Notes: generated by a model not told the origin, from the sequence alone. A stretch of 64,000 nt of DNA from Bryoerythrophyllum caledonicum (GCA_963971425.1 OZ020524.1:682001-746000), one strand, 5' to 3'. Positions 24,430 to 34,299 are shown, counted from the stretch's first letter. Program-made: numbers and translations.

Positions 24430-24949
24430 GCTCCAATGGAGATTTATCGTTTTTACCAGTGCATCCATTAGTTTGATGCATGGCACAAGAAAATTTGAAG
24501 AAAATGGTTTCTACATCAACCATAGCACTTGCATCAAAACGGGAGGAACAAAAGATAAAGGCTATGGTGACGGAATTAGAGAAAGTTACGTATTGTTTTT
24601 TATTATTTCAAAAGAAGTCGACCAAGAAAGACATTTTTATGAGAGCAAATGGTAAGTATTTTGTAAGATTATTCATATTTTTCATATGTTATTAAATGGC
24701 AAATTATATTTTCTTGTGTATTACAATTTCAATGTTTTATATAATGTGTAGACACTTTACAGAAAGACAATCGAGATGTAGTACAATTGAAGTGCATGGA
24801 ACTAAAAAAACAAGATAAAGTGATATTTTACTAACCATACTCACCAAATGACAAAGATCCTAGGAAGCGACCTTTCATTGTAGTCATTCAAAATGATTCA
24901 ATGCAAAGTATGGCAATTCTTAGACTTGGATTCTACTTTTGAGACTAAC
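24430..24949 (+). pseudogene. Possible MULE-type transposase fragment
   Basis: After a candidate intron ending near 24750, the plus strand encodes LKCMELKKQDKVIFY, a stop, then PYSPNDKDPRKRPFIVVIQN. This resembles the segment just before the catalytic domain of plant MULE-type transposases (ending in PF.lviQt). The fragment stops abruptly at 24949, where a TG-starting sequence begins. It was probably cut by the retroelement insertion. Confidence 0.35.
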
Positions 24950-25200
24950 TGTGGGAATCCGTTCCCACAAGATTTCGGAAGTTAACCTAAAAATCCGGCA
25001 AAAACAAAAAAAATGAATTAAGTAAGTACGATACTGTGGACTAGAATAAAACCTATAGTCAGTTCGTAAGAATAAAGACAGATGAAACCGGGTGAAATCT
25101 CTAATTGATCCTAAATCTGCTAAACTGAGGCCGGAATAGTTATTGGAACTCCGGGGGAGTCTGTCATCCGGAGCTGTCACCATTAGCCGTACTTTTTACA
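24950..25200 (+). other. Candidate 5' LTR of the DNA methyltransferase-bearing retroelement
   Basis: The segment starts with TGTGGGAA, folds as TGTGGGAA/TTCCCACA at its very start, and ends TTTTTACA, giving TG..CA borders over 251 bp. It lies immediately after a broken MULE-like frame and before a pyrimidine-rich leader and the first ORF of the retroelement. I found no second copy in the window and no convincing primer-binding site, so this is a weak call. Confidence 0.3.
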
Positions 25201-25249
25201 GAAAACGGTCTAACGGCCAACTACAAAAGGCCGCGGTGTGAGGGAAACC

Positions 25250-25365
25250 TCTTTCTTTCTTTCTTTCTTTCTTCTTCGCGTCTTGCGCTTTTGCTCTCTC
25301 TCTCTCTCTCTTGCGCTCTCTCTCTCTCTCTCTCTTGCGCTCTCTCTCTCTCTCTCTCTCTTTCT
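25250..25365. repeat. Pyrimidine microsatellites (CTTT)n and (CT)n
   Basis: A (CTTT)n run is followed by three (CT)n runs separated by CTTGCG. They lie in the untranslated leader ahead of the ORF at 25497. Confidence 0.95.
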
Positions 25366-25496
25366 CCTAACTGCTGGCCGTTAGGGTTTGTTGGCTTAGA
25401 CGGTTAGAACGGACGTGTGTCTGTTAGGGAGGGTTTTTATAAGGACGATGCGTGCAGGGACAACATCGAGAGAGGGTGAGGAATTAGGCAGAACAT

Positions 25497-26009
25497 ATGA
25501 AGACTGTCGCCATGGCCAAGAAGAAGAAGACGAACCAGGATGGAAGAGGGAATCGAAACGAAGCGCCGGCCGCCGCGCTTCCGCCTTTGATGAAGGTTCT
25601 ACCGGAAATCCTTGCGGACCCGGACGAATACAACCTACTAAAGGGGAGCTTGAAGGCCATGGGCTGTGACGAATTCCTAGACGTCGCCTGGAGAATCCGA
25701 GAAGAGGTGTATGTCCGGGAGTTGATAGGAACGCTGAACTCGAAGTACGAGGGGATGCTGCGGGCCCATTCGGAACTATGGGGAGTTCCGGAATGGATAC
25801 ACGCGTATGACTTCGAGGCCAGGCACACCAAGGTGGTAGAGCGGAGGGACGAGTTCCTGGCGGAGGAATTTGAAGGAAAAGCCGATCCGAAGGAGGGGTA
25901 CAACATCCAGGACTTGAAGCATCAGGATGCCCGGTTGGTGCAAGGGTTTCTAAACCCTATCTTCCATCCGAAAAAGCCGAAGCGGTTGGTATCGAAGAAG
26001 CGAAGCTAG
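25497..26009 (+). CDS. Gag-position ORF of the retroelement (170 aa), unrecognised domain
   Basis: The ORF encodes 170 residues with a basic N-terminus (MAKKKKTNQDG) and a helical acidic middle, and it ends KPKRLVSKKRS then TAG. It has no zinc knuckle and I do not recognise a gag or capsid fold, so its role is inferred from position only. Its GC content is high, like that of the methyltransferase downstream. The TAG stop falls at the left end of the inserted 1.6-kb element. Removing that insertion places this ORF upstream of, and in the same frame as, the methyltransferase. An alternative start is the Met at 25512. Confidence 0.5.
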   Translation: MKTVAMAKKKKTNQDGRGNRNEAPAAALPPLMKVLPEILADPDEYNLLKGSLKAMGCDEFLDVAWRIREEVYVRELIGTLNSKYEGMLRAHSELWGVPEWIHAYDFEARHTKVVERRDEFLAEEFEGKADPKEGYNIQDLKHQDARLVQGFLNPIFHPKKPKRLVSKKRS

Positions 26010-27626
26010 TATGCGAGCGTAGAGCGGGAGCATGGAGCGTGGAGCATGGAAACAAATGCGTGGACATAAAAATTCTGGAAAATGTAAGGAATTTTCTAAA
26101 ATTTTATTGAGAATTTTGAAGGGAAAATTTGAAACATACAATCATGGGCCTAGGTCTATAGGCAAAGACCCATTACCGTGGACCAAACACCTAGATGCTA
26201 GGAACATGGATTTAGACCCTGGCCCTACAACCGTGGACATTAAACTCTATGAAATAAGGTTCGGGATTAGTGAATGTTATAATAAGGGCCGTGCAAGACT
26301 GCAGAGGAGATGCTGATGGGGCTAAAAATTCAAAAATTCTATACTTCATTGACTATAAAATATTAGAGGACTAGGCGTTGCACAAACTACTCGTTCTCTA
26401 AAGACGTCTCGATACGGAGACATCTTTGGATGTTGAATTTTTATAAAACGCAAAGATTTGAATTCTGCACAACAGCAACATGTTAGTCTACCTTTTCTCC
26501 TCTAAGTCCTATTCTCAATATGAATATTTTATTCGATGTAATGTTGCAATGCTCTCATCTTGTACATTGTCTTGTCATAGGGTATAGCATATACGCTTGT
26601 CGTGCTTCACACTGCCACATACTGGCATTCAAAGAGGACAAGGCTATTTCCGATGCCCTCATTGCTTCAATCATGTGCTCACCGATGGTTCCCACAGCAG
26701 ATTTTCCACTTCTTTCAATTGCTTCTATTGATTTGGATGACAGTGAAGTACCAGTCCAACGAATCGTGAAGACATCTGTATTCAGTGAGTAAGTTTGCCC
26801 TTGATCTTCCATTCCTTGAACTATTTGGTTAATGTAAAGGTACTCTTATATGTTTTTCGGGTGTTTCTCTAAGCTTGTTGATCAAGTGAGGAATTTCAAT
26901 GTTCATTTCTTTGCGAATCTTGGATTTTTCCCAAGCCCCCCTAGACCATTTCAACTACCTGTATACGCTGAGGCCCTTTCTAGAGATTTTGTATCTATAA
27001 AGTCTAGGCCAACTTCTAGGGTCCAAACACTAGATCCCCGCATTTTGGAGTTCATTGATGACCACGCCATGGACTCTAATGTAGAGACCTCGGACTCCGA
27101 TTGTAGTTCATCTTCAACCCACTCGCATTGACGTTTTTTCATGTGGTAGTTCAGCTTTTACTATGCACAATGTTAGTCCATTCCTTTGAGATTTCTGATT
27201 TTTTTTGGTTATAGGTTGTTGTTTTTTTATGTGCTTTGTAGTCACTAAATTTGTACTTTGTCTGGCCTATATGAAGCCCTTAAATGGTATTTCTGTGTTT
27301 TTTTTTTTGTTCATCTTGCAATTTTTTTGTTTGAATTTCTGTGATATAACTTACGATTGTTATTATTAATATGTATGCATGTGTAGCTTATGTGACTTAC
27401 TTCAGTTCACAATTTCACCATTTTTAACTTTCACGGCCATAAGTCCAACTTCGAAAGTCAAGTTTCTTATCTTCAATTTTTGTTTTATAATAATCCATGG
27501 TTATATGTAACCGTTCTTCTATTTAGAATTCACATTTTTTTCCAATTTTTTTTTTCTCGCTCATTTTCCACGCTCTACGCTCCATGCTACATGCTCTACG
27601 TTCCCGCTCCACGCTTGCATACTAGC
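26005..27626. mobile_element. 1.6-kb DNA element with repetitive inverted termini inside the retroelement
   Basis: The left end starts GCTAGTATGCGAGCGTAGAG and the right end, reverse complemented, starts GCTAGTATGCAAGCGTGGAG. The arms (about 26005-26052 and 27565-27626) are built of heptamer-like GAGCRTG units. CTAG, or the TA within it, is duplicated at both borders, 1616 bp apart. The interior carries two short plus-strand frames (26520-26792 and 26850-27131) that could be exons of one decayed protein, with an acidic Ser/Asp-rich C-terminus (SDSDCSSSSTHSH). I do not recognise a transposase in it. Confidence 0.7.
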
Positions 27627-27628
27627 AT

Positions 27629-28664
27629 TCCCCACTACCGGATGAGGGTATTATCCTTGTAGAGCTCTTTGCCGGTATCGATACAGGGCTCGCGGCTGTG
27701 TTAGAGGCCGGGCTGAAGGTACGTCGGTATATCCACGTGGATAGTGGCTTTGCAGCCAACCGTGCTGCTCACCATCACATTCAACGTCTTCTAGTGTTGT
27801 ATCCGGAGCTGTTACCACCTTCTGCAATTTGAGGGTATTTTGACAAGTTGCCACCTCATGTGCCGTTGATTAGTGAGGAAGATCTTCGCCGGTTAGATCA
27901 CGTGGACTTGATAATTGCCGGATGGCCTTGCCAAGGCCATTCATGGGCGAGTAGCGGACGTGGCTTGGATGATCCAAGATCGGGGCTCCTTGCGGATTTG
28001 CTCTGGCTCATCCAGTGGTGGATTACCCACCAATCGACGCCACCATGGTACATTTTTGAGAATGTACCCCAATTTGAAGATGCACGGATGAAGGTGCGTG
28101 GGGATGGGGCATACATCCATCACCTTCTTGGCCCCCCCCACGTTTGTAGATGCCGTGGCATTGGGCTCTTATGCCCATCGGCCACATTGGATTTGGACCA
28201 ACATGGCATCATTGGCAACGCTCACCTCAGCACTTGCTCAAGTGCAACGGCCCACGCGCCGTGCGGTGGATGATATCTTGGAAGATCATCGTGTTTCCCC
28301 GGAAATTACCAAGGATGATGAACCACCATTGGCGGTGGTGAACCGTGTTGGTTTTACTCGGGGGGCATTGAACACGTTGATGTGCTATCCAGGGTCATTC
28401 GCCTTTAAGACACGTGGTCCGGGCATCGTTAGGGATTTTTCTTCCCAAACGTACAAGGAGCCTTCTGCCGATGAGAGGGAGCGGGCGATGGGCTTTTTGA
28501 CAGGCACCACCGCCGCACCAAATCTTTTTGAGGACCAACGTTGTTATTTGTTGGGTCAAGTCAATGACCTCAACACCTTCGTTTGGGTTTGTGGCCTCTA
28601 TTTCGTCGTTCAACGTTGTGTGAGTGACTATCCCCGTGTGCTGGAGGCAGACTCTGATAGTTAG
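27629..28664 (+). pseudogene. Cytosine-5 DNA methyltransferase carried by a retroelement
   Basis: Conserved motifs occur in order. Motif I reads VELFAGIDTGLAAVLEAGLK (about 27660), followed by the acidic IHVD. Motif IV reads IIAGWPCQGHSWAS with the catalytic Cys (about 27920). Motif VI reads YIFENVP (about 28055). Motif VIII-like is GSYAHRPHWIWTN, IX-like is ERERAMGFLTGT, and X is RCYLLGQVNDLNTFVWV (about 28550). The domain is compact, with a short target-recognition region and no BAH or chromo domain, so it is unlike plant MET1, CMT or DRM. An in-frame TGA (27830-27832, probably from CGA) and a frameshift in a run of eight C (28132-28139) inactivate this copy. Known cases of methyltransferases captured by retrotransposons are reported in dinoflagellates and the alga Klebsormidium. 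Confidence 0.88.
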
Positions 28665-28839
28665 GGGGGCATTGGTGCCACATCTCATAGAGATCGAGGA
28701 AGTAAAGTTGTTTTTTCGTTTAAAGAAGCATACAATTGAGGAGCTTCGTACTCAGCGTATCTTTGCACCCTTGGCCTAGGACTTTCGGCGAGAGGATGCT
28801 CATGATATCTTTGCCCCATTTTGTCATCACAACACGGAA

Positions 28840-29490
28840 TTTTTTGTGGATCTCGTGAGTGAGTCGTCTAGGGACATCAATGCTCTCGCTGCTACCAAGT
28901 AGCAGTCATTGGCCGTGCCGATATGCGGTGTGTCTTCTACGGTGGAGAAAGAGACCACAAAATTTGCTCACTGGCCTTATGGATTTGGGGCCACATCTTA
29001 ACGGTGTTGAGGCACGGAGGGTACGAGCATTTATACGTTCGTATCGTAGTTGTTTTGCCTTTAGTGTCCATGATTTGGAGGGATATAGAGGCAAACCGAT
29101 ACACATCTAGTTGGAAGATGACCACTTGAGCATTCAATGACCGTACAAGCTCAGTCTCTCTGAGAAAGTTGGGGTTCAGACTCGTTGTCAGGAGTTGTTG
29201 GCCGCCAACTTGATTGACCTCTTTAACGACGAGTACGATTGTGCCACAGTTATGCCATTAAAGAAGGATATCTTTGGCAATCGGACGGAGAAACGGATGT
29301 GTGGGGATTACAGGCCAGTCAATCACAAGACCAAATTAGACCGATATCCCATGCCCACGCCGGAGGAGTTGTTTGATGTGGTGGGCCACGCTATAGTATT
29401 TAGTACTTTAGATCTGTGGTGTGGTTATTACCTGTTACCATTAATGGACCGCGTGAAGACTACATTTTGGGTAGTTGACCAAAGGATTGG
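28840..29490 (+). pseudogene. Ty3/gypsy pol fragment: protease-RT linker and reverse transcriptase N-terminus
   Basis: One frame contains CFAFSVHDLEGYRGKPIHI, the linker typical just before gypsy reverse transcriptase, and then the RT blocks EKRMCGDYRPVNHKT, LDRYPMPTPEELFD and VFSTLDLWCGYYLLPL. The frame carries stops at 29108-29110 (TAG) and 29138-29140 (TGA), both explicable by C-to-T changes. Homology ends near 29485 at FWVVDQ, before the YxDD catalytic motif. RNase H, integrase and the rest are missing. It follows the methyltransferase in the same orientation with about 180 bp of related coding debris between them, so both belong to one element. Confidence 0.85.
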
Positions 29491-29571
29491 CAACAAAGTT
29501 GCCTAAGGCAATTAAAAATGGGGATTACATTGCACCCGGCCTACTATCTCTTTGTTACCTCTCCATATGCA

Positions 29572-29637
29572 ACAACATTAACAAGACTATGGAGAGGTAA
29601 TAGTCTTGTTACCTCTCCATAGTCTTGTTAATGTTGT
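29572..29637. repeat. Perfect 29-bp hairpin
   Basis: The arms at 29572-29600 and 29609-29637 are exact reverse complements (containing CAAGACTATGGAGAGGTAA) around an 8-base loop. Part of the arm, TTACCTCTCCATA, occurs a third time at 29555-29567. It lies just beyond the RT breakpoint. Confidence 0.95.
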
Positions 29638-29684
29638 ATGGTCCTAGATGGATAGAGGGTCTCTTTGTCCGCAACTGAGGGCAC

Positions 29685-29784
29685 TTGAGGGTGTATCACT
29701 TATACTTGTTTTAATGTATGTTTTTTGTTTATTTGATGTTGGTTAGGACTCTTGATCTGTTGTAGTTATCGATCTTTCTTTACA
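29685..29784. repeat. 100-bp direct repeat, copy 1
   Basis: It matches 30151-30250 at roughly nine of ten positions, sharing CTTGTTTTAATGTATG, TTATTTGATGTTGGTTAGGA and TCTTTCTTTACA. The spacing is 466 bp. The intervening sequence has LTR-like character and no coding frame. Confidence 0.85.
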
Positions 29785-30150
29785 GGATAGCTGTCACGGG
29801 ATGTGGCATCGAGGACCTCTCCGTATTGTAGTTTTAGTGTAAATTAGTTTGTTACTAATCTACGGGTCTTTAGGGACAAACGGAAGTGCACTGCATTCAT
29901 CCATGGATGATTTTCATCCACTCAAGGTTGTATGCATGTGCGTATAGCACCGCACACGTCCTTGATTTGACGTCTTTGTCAAGTCAAGCTTTGTGAGTGA
30001 GTTAGAGAATGTTTGGTGATTACCTTTGTTTATAAGTGATTGTTTATCATTAGTAAAGGCTCTGCATTCTCTTATACTATTTGCACTCATTAATTCTCCC
30101 TTCGTGGAGTGTGAGACGCTTGACTACGTGAGTGGTTTCATATTTGTTCC

Positions 30151-30250
30151 TTGAGGGTATATTACATATACTTGTTTTAATGTATGCTTTTTGCTTATTT
30201 GATGTTGGTTAGGATTCTCGATCTGTTGTGGTTTTCAATCTTTCTTTACA
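30151..30250. repeat. 100-bp direct repeat, copy 2
   Basis: Partner of 29685-29784. The pair may be a duplicated part of an LTR of the gypsy element or of an unrelated repeat. Confidence 0.85.
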
Positions 30251-30317
30251 CAATATTGAAATTAACATTTAAATGCTCTCAATCCCAAAAAAGTAAACAA
30301 CGATGAAGATGCAAAAC

Positions 30318-31128
30318 CTATTTAGAACTCCCGGAAGAGTCCTTGGCCTTCAACACTTCAGCATATAAAGCCGTCATTTGTAGTTGTCCATTCATCAACA
30401 TCTCCCTACTTTCTCTTTCATTATCTATTGTTTTCTCCGTGAGTTGCAATTTCATCTTTTCCACCTCCAGAACACCCTTAGAGAAATTATCAATGGCAGA
30501 GACAGTGGATTCCTGTTCCATAGCCAGTTTCTTCTTCTTTCTCCCTGCATTTTGATTTACTTGTCCTTCACATCCTGGTTGGTTAACCGCCTCACTGCAT
30601 GGGGACTGTGAATAAGTAGTTTTTGGAGTAGAGGGATAAGAAGAAGGGATAGGCAAAGTGCTCTCATGATCATCATCCAAATAAAAGCCTCGGAATGTTG
30701 TAATCGAACTCCCTGATCAACACCATGAGGCACACCATTGATTTTTGCGGTACCACCAAAAATGTTATAAATTTTTTTATGCCATGGTGTTTAAGTCGAC
30801 GGTGAAGCTCCAATCTCTTCTTGCTTCACCTTCTCCTCTTGGTACATTGATTTTAACTTGTTCCACTTGCCACGCGTCTGTTGCCAAGTTCTTTGAGGCT
30901 CGTCTAGAAACTGTGTGTTCAAGTGGTTCAAAAATGACTCCCAATTTGTTTTTTTGAAGGGCTTGCGATTATACTCCCAATATTTTTCCTCACACAAGTC
31001 CAGAAGAAACCTCACAGTCCCCTCTATCCATTCCTCTTCAAATTTGAAATACCACAAGTCCCTTGAGAACTATCACCCCCTTCATCAAGCATTAAAGTTA
31101 TCAAACCCCCCTTTGGAACTTCCATAAT
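30318..31128 (-). pseudogene. Myb/SANT-like transposon ORF (Harbinger ORF1 or L10-interacting-MYB type)
   Basis: On the minus strand, after a leader with MEVPKGGLITLMLDEGG, a trihelix-like domain reads EEWIEGTVRFLLDLCEEKYW ... NWESFLNHLNTQF ... TWQQTRGKWNKLKSMYQEEK. This is the Myb_DNA-bind_3 layout, with spaced Trp and helix 3. The next frame encodes FGGTAKINGVPHGVDQGVR, and the last frame (30680-30318) ends with a Lys-rich stretch and a coiled-coil tail. At least two frameshifts separate these parts. Such proteins accompany PIF/Harbinger transposases; none is seen here. Confidence 0.7.
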
Positions 31129-31542
31129 ATCACCCAGAAAATCAAAACCCTAACTCACTTAAGGGAAGCTAGAAACAAGCTCTGAGGAGAGAGACAAAAT
31201 GAGAGAGTCGGTGCACTCGAGAGAGACAAAACGAGAGACGGTGCCCGAGAGAGAGGCTAAAGGAGAGAGACGGTGCCCTAGAGAGAGAGAGACAACCCTC
31301 TGGAGAGAGCGACGAGTAGACTTGCATGGTGACTTCTTGGCAGGTCTAATTTTGACTTGGCTAATTAACCATAGGGGAAAAACGTGAGGTAAGCAATCCG
31401 CAAGGGCTCAAGTCGCACAAAATATGAGCTCTCGGCTCTGAGGGCTAGCTAGATCAATCTCACGTTTCCATGCCCTCACATACGACGTCACACTCTCCTC
31501 ATTTGCCTCATGTGCGCGGGCCTTTAGTTTACTCCCTGTCCC

Positions 31543-31886
31543 TTAAGGGGGTTTCACACTAGGGACCGAGCAAATCTAGCAATTTGATTGGCCTAGAGTT
31601 GAAAATCGGCCCGTGGGCCTTCACACTAGGGGCCAAGGGCCAAGGGCTGAAGGGCACCAAAATGCTTACATGGCAGCACTTTTTGAGAATTTTGGCGCCA
31701 ATAGTTCGGCCCCTCGAGGAGAGTTTGGGTCCAACAAGAATAGAAACCCAAACTCTTGCCGAGGGGCCGAACATTTTCTCATTAAAATAATTTTAATAAT
31801 TTTTTACAACTCCAAAACTCGGCCCCTCGGCATAGTTTGGTCTTCAATGGAGTTCGGCCCTTGGGCTTAGTGTGAAACGCCCCTTA
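31543..31886. mobile_element. MITE with AGGGGNGTTTCACACTA termini
   Basis: The left terminus reads TTA|AGGGGGTTTCACACTA and the right TAGTGTGAAACGCCCC|TTA. This gives inverted repeats of about 17 bp and a TTA target duplication typical of PIF/Harbinger (Tourist-like) elements. The interior is non-coding and contains partial palindromes of CTCGGCCCCT. It lies just upstream of the GAR1 promoter. Confidence 0.8.
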
Positions 31887-32065
31887 GTTGTCGCATGCCA
31901 CACTCTCCTGAGATACCCGGATGCGATACCCGGACGGGCGAGCGGGGCGAGCGGGGCACGGGAGGCCGGGCGAGCTGAAAGCTGGGCGAAGGGAAGCTCC
32001 GGGCAGAATGAGAATCGGGCAGAATGAGAATCGGTCCGCCGTTAATGACGAGGCCTTGCCTGCCC

Positions 32066-32229
32066 GCCGCTAAACCCTAAACCTCAGCGAGGCTGGAGAG
32101 TAGATGGATGCCTACTTTCGACCTTATTGTCTCACTCCCTCCACTCGCTTGCTGGCCGCTAAACCCTAAACCTCAGCGAGGCTGGAGAGCAGATGGGTGC
32201 CTAGCTTCGACCTTACTGTCTCACTCCCT
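32066..32229 (+). promoter_or_regulatory. Tandemly duplicated telobox segment upstream of GAR1
   Basis: A block of about 75 bp with CGCTAAACCCTAAACCTCAG, AGGCTGGAGAG and TTCGACCTTA is present twice, 89 bp apart (32066-32140 and 32155-32229). Each copy carries the telobox AAACCCTAA, a motif known to be enriched in promoters and leaders of plant ribosome-biogenesis and translation genes. It lies 185-350 bp before the GAR1 ATG. That it regulates GAR1 is inference. Confidence 0.7.
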
Positions 32230-32413
32230 TCCCACCCTTGCTACTGTAGTGGAATCTGGTAAGCTCTTGTTCATCTCTTTAGCTCCTCTGCCTGACCTCT
32301 GCCTTGCTCTTGCCCGACCTCCGTCTTGCTCTTGTTTGATCTCCACCTCTCCCTGGACTGACGTGCACCTTGCTCTTGCCTGCCCCGCACCCTGCTCCTG
32401 CCAGACCCCAGTC

Positions 32414-33996
32414 ATGAGGCCGCCTCTACGTGGAGGTCGCGGTGGGGGTGGGGGATTCCGTGGCGCAGCTGGGGGTGGAGGTTTTCGGGGCTCCAGCCGT
32501 GGGGGCGGTCGTGGTGGATTTGGAGGTCGAGGCGGTGGCTACGATGAAGGCCCTCCGGAGGAAGTTGTTGGTACCATTGCAACCTCTACCGCTTTGTTGT
32601 TTATTTCGGGGTTTCTGTTCCCTCATCTGTGTGTTGGTAGTTTTTGGCCGCGGTATGATTGGTTAGGGTTGTAATGTGGCATTCATCCGGACTTTTCTAC
32701 TATCATATATCCATTTACTAGGGTTTATTTAAAGTTTGAACCTGAATGAATTTGGTGATTGTTGTGATGTTTTTGGCGGCGTAGAACCGACCTGATGTTG
32801 ATCGGTTATTCTAAGTACTGTTTGGACAATGTAGAATCTGGGCTTGTTAACTTTTTGTGGTTAACGTCTTCGAAGTTTTAAGCCCTTGCGATGCACTTTA
32901 AACAGTTATCTTTCGTCTTTGATCCTGCCAGAGGTGGCCTCATACCTACACGGTTGCGAAGGAGAGGCAGTCACGAAGTTGACGAACGAGAAAATTCCTT
33001 ACTTCAATGCTCCAATTTACTTGGAAAACAAGACGCAAATTGGGAAAGTAGAGGAGATATTTGGTCCTATCAATGAGGCTGTAAGTTCCTTCGATGATGT
33101 GCCAGCGCATGATTATCTGATTATCGTGTCGGATATCGAGCTGGTTTAGCGTCTGATAAAATTCTGTTCTCGGTTCACTCCTACTTCATATGTTAGTCCT
33201 TTTCTGACGGATCGACGAACTGAATACTGAAGTAGTCTTATATAGGCCTTCTGGCTTTACTGATTTGATGCGGATCGGATGAAGCTAACTATCGTTGCGT
33301 TACACCATCGGTCTTGCGAGATATCAATTGACAGGGAACTGAATTTCTTCTTGAATGCAGATGTTCTCTGTGAAGATGCAGGAGGGGATAATTGCAACTT
33401 CATACAAAACTGGTGACAAGTTTTACATTGACCCCGCTAAGTTGCTTCCTCTGGCTCGGTTTCTTCCTCAGCCCAGGTGACACATCTCGTCTCATTGCCC
33501 TGCTTCTCCTCCCATGCCTTTATGTTTAAATATGAGGAAGGATTTCAGAGTGACTAATCAGGTTCTCATCTAACTGTGATTATACTCCCCCCTTGCAATT
33601 CAGAGGATCAACGCCAGGAGGCGGCAGGGGAGGTCGTGGAGGTACGCTTTGTATCCTACTTATAATCTGGAGATTTTAGGTGTGCAAGGAAGAGTCATAT
33701 TTTTTTTCTAGCTCGACTTAATAATTATCGCTGAACTTGTGGGCTTTGCATTACAGTTCGTCGTACATCATTTTGTTGAGAGGGTGCTGAGGGTCTTTGG
33801 TTTTGGTAAATTATCAGGACGAGGTGGAGGAAGGGGTGGAGCTCGTGGAGGATTCAGCGGCCGTGGTGGAGGTGGGTTTCGGGGTGCCAGGGGTGGAGGT
33901 CGTGGTTTTGGAGGCAGGAGTGGCGGATTTGGTGGCCGGAGTGGCAGTTTTGGTGGTCGGAGTGGCGGAGGTTCTAGAGGAAGAGGTAGATCGTAG
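32414..33996 (+). CDS. GAR1: H/ACA ribonucleoprotein complex subunit 1 (GAR1)
   Basis: Five exons with GT..AG introns: 32414-32570, 32932-33080, 33361-33476, 33604-33641 and 33818-33996. Together they encode 212 residues. An N-terminal Gly/Arg-rich region ([12 protein letters not shown]) leads to the Gar1 core, with [34 protein letters not shown] and [14 protein letters not shown], and then a second long RGG domain to the stop. GAR1 binds dyskerin in box H/ACA snoRNPs in the nucleolus and Cajal bodies and helps pseudouridylate rRNA; RGG tails bind RNA. The frame is open upstream to 32108, but family members begin near this ATG. A 5'UTR intron (about 32259-32403) is possible. Confidence 0.93.
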
Positions 33997-34299
33997 AGCT
34001 GACGTTGAACGAACATATGGCAGTTGTCGGGGTTTAAAGGTCAATGCATTCTGCAGGTTTTTGCATCTGTGTCAGACGGGCCGATTGGAGTCCAGGATAT
34101 TAGCCTTGGTGTGTGCGTCAGTGATGGCCGATTGCACATTTATCAGAAATTTGTCGTTTTCGTGCAGATGTTCATGAATTTTTCCCGGAAGTTTTGTACT
34201 TGTCGTATCTACAGTTTCGAGTTCTTTTGTGTGGTTATTTTGTTGACCATAGGCTTTGTTCGATTTTGATAGTCATTTATTTGTTTGCTGGGTAGGTTT

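Noticed and set aside
24950-25200. Firm assignment as a 5' LTR
   Set aside because: It has TG..CA ends but no second copy and no primer-binding site in view, so it is kept only as a low-confidence candidate.
25250-25365. Core promoter or regulatory tract in the CT repeats
   Set aside because: A simple microsatellite; nothing beyond position in a leader supports a regulatory role.
31199-31387. Small plus-strand ORF rich in RE/ER
   Set aside because: It derives from a GAGAGAGA-type purine repeat in the leader of the Myb-like pseudogene.
32108-32413. N-terminal extension of GAR1 from the upstream in-frame ATG
   Set aside because: Known GAR1 proteins start at the RGG region, and the upstream part is Pro/Leu/Cys-rich leader containing the telobox duplication.
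33768-34016. Pro-rich minus-strand frame opposite the last GAR1 exon
   Set aside because: It is the antisense of RGG codons, which always gives Pro/Ala-rich frames.
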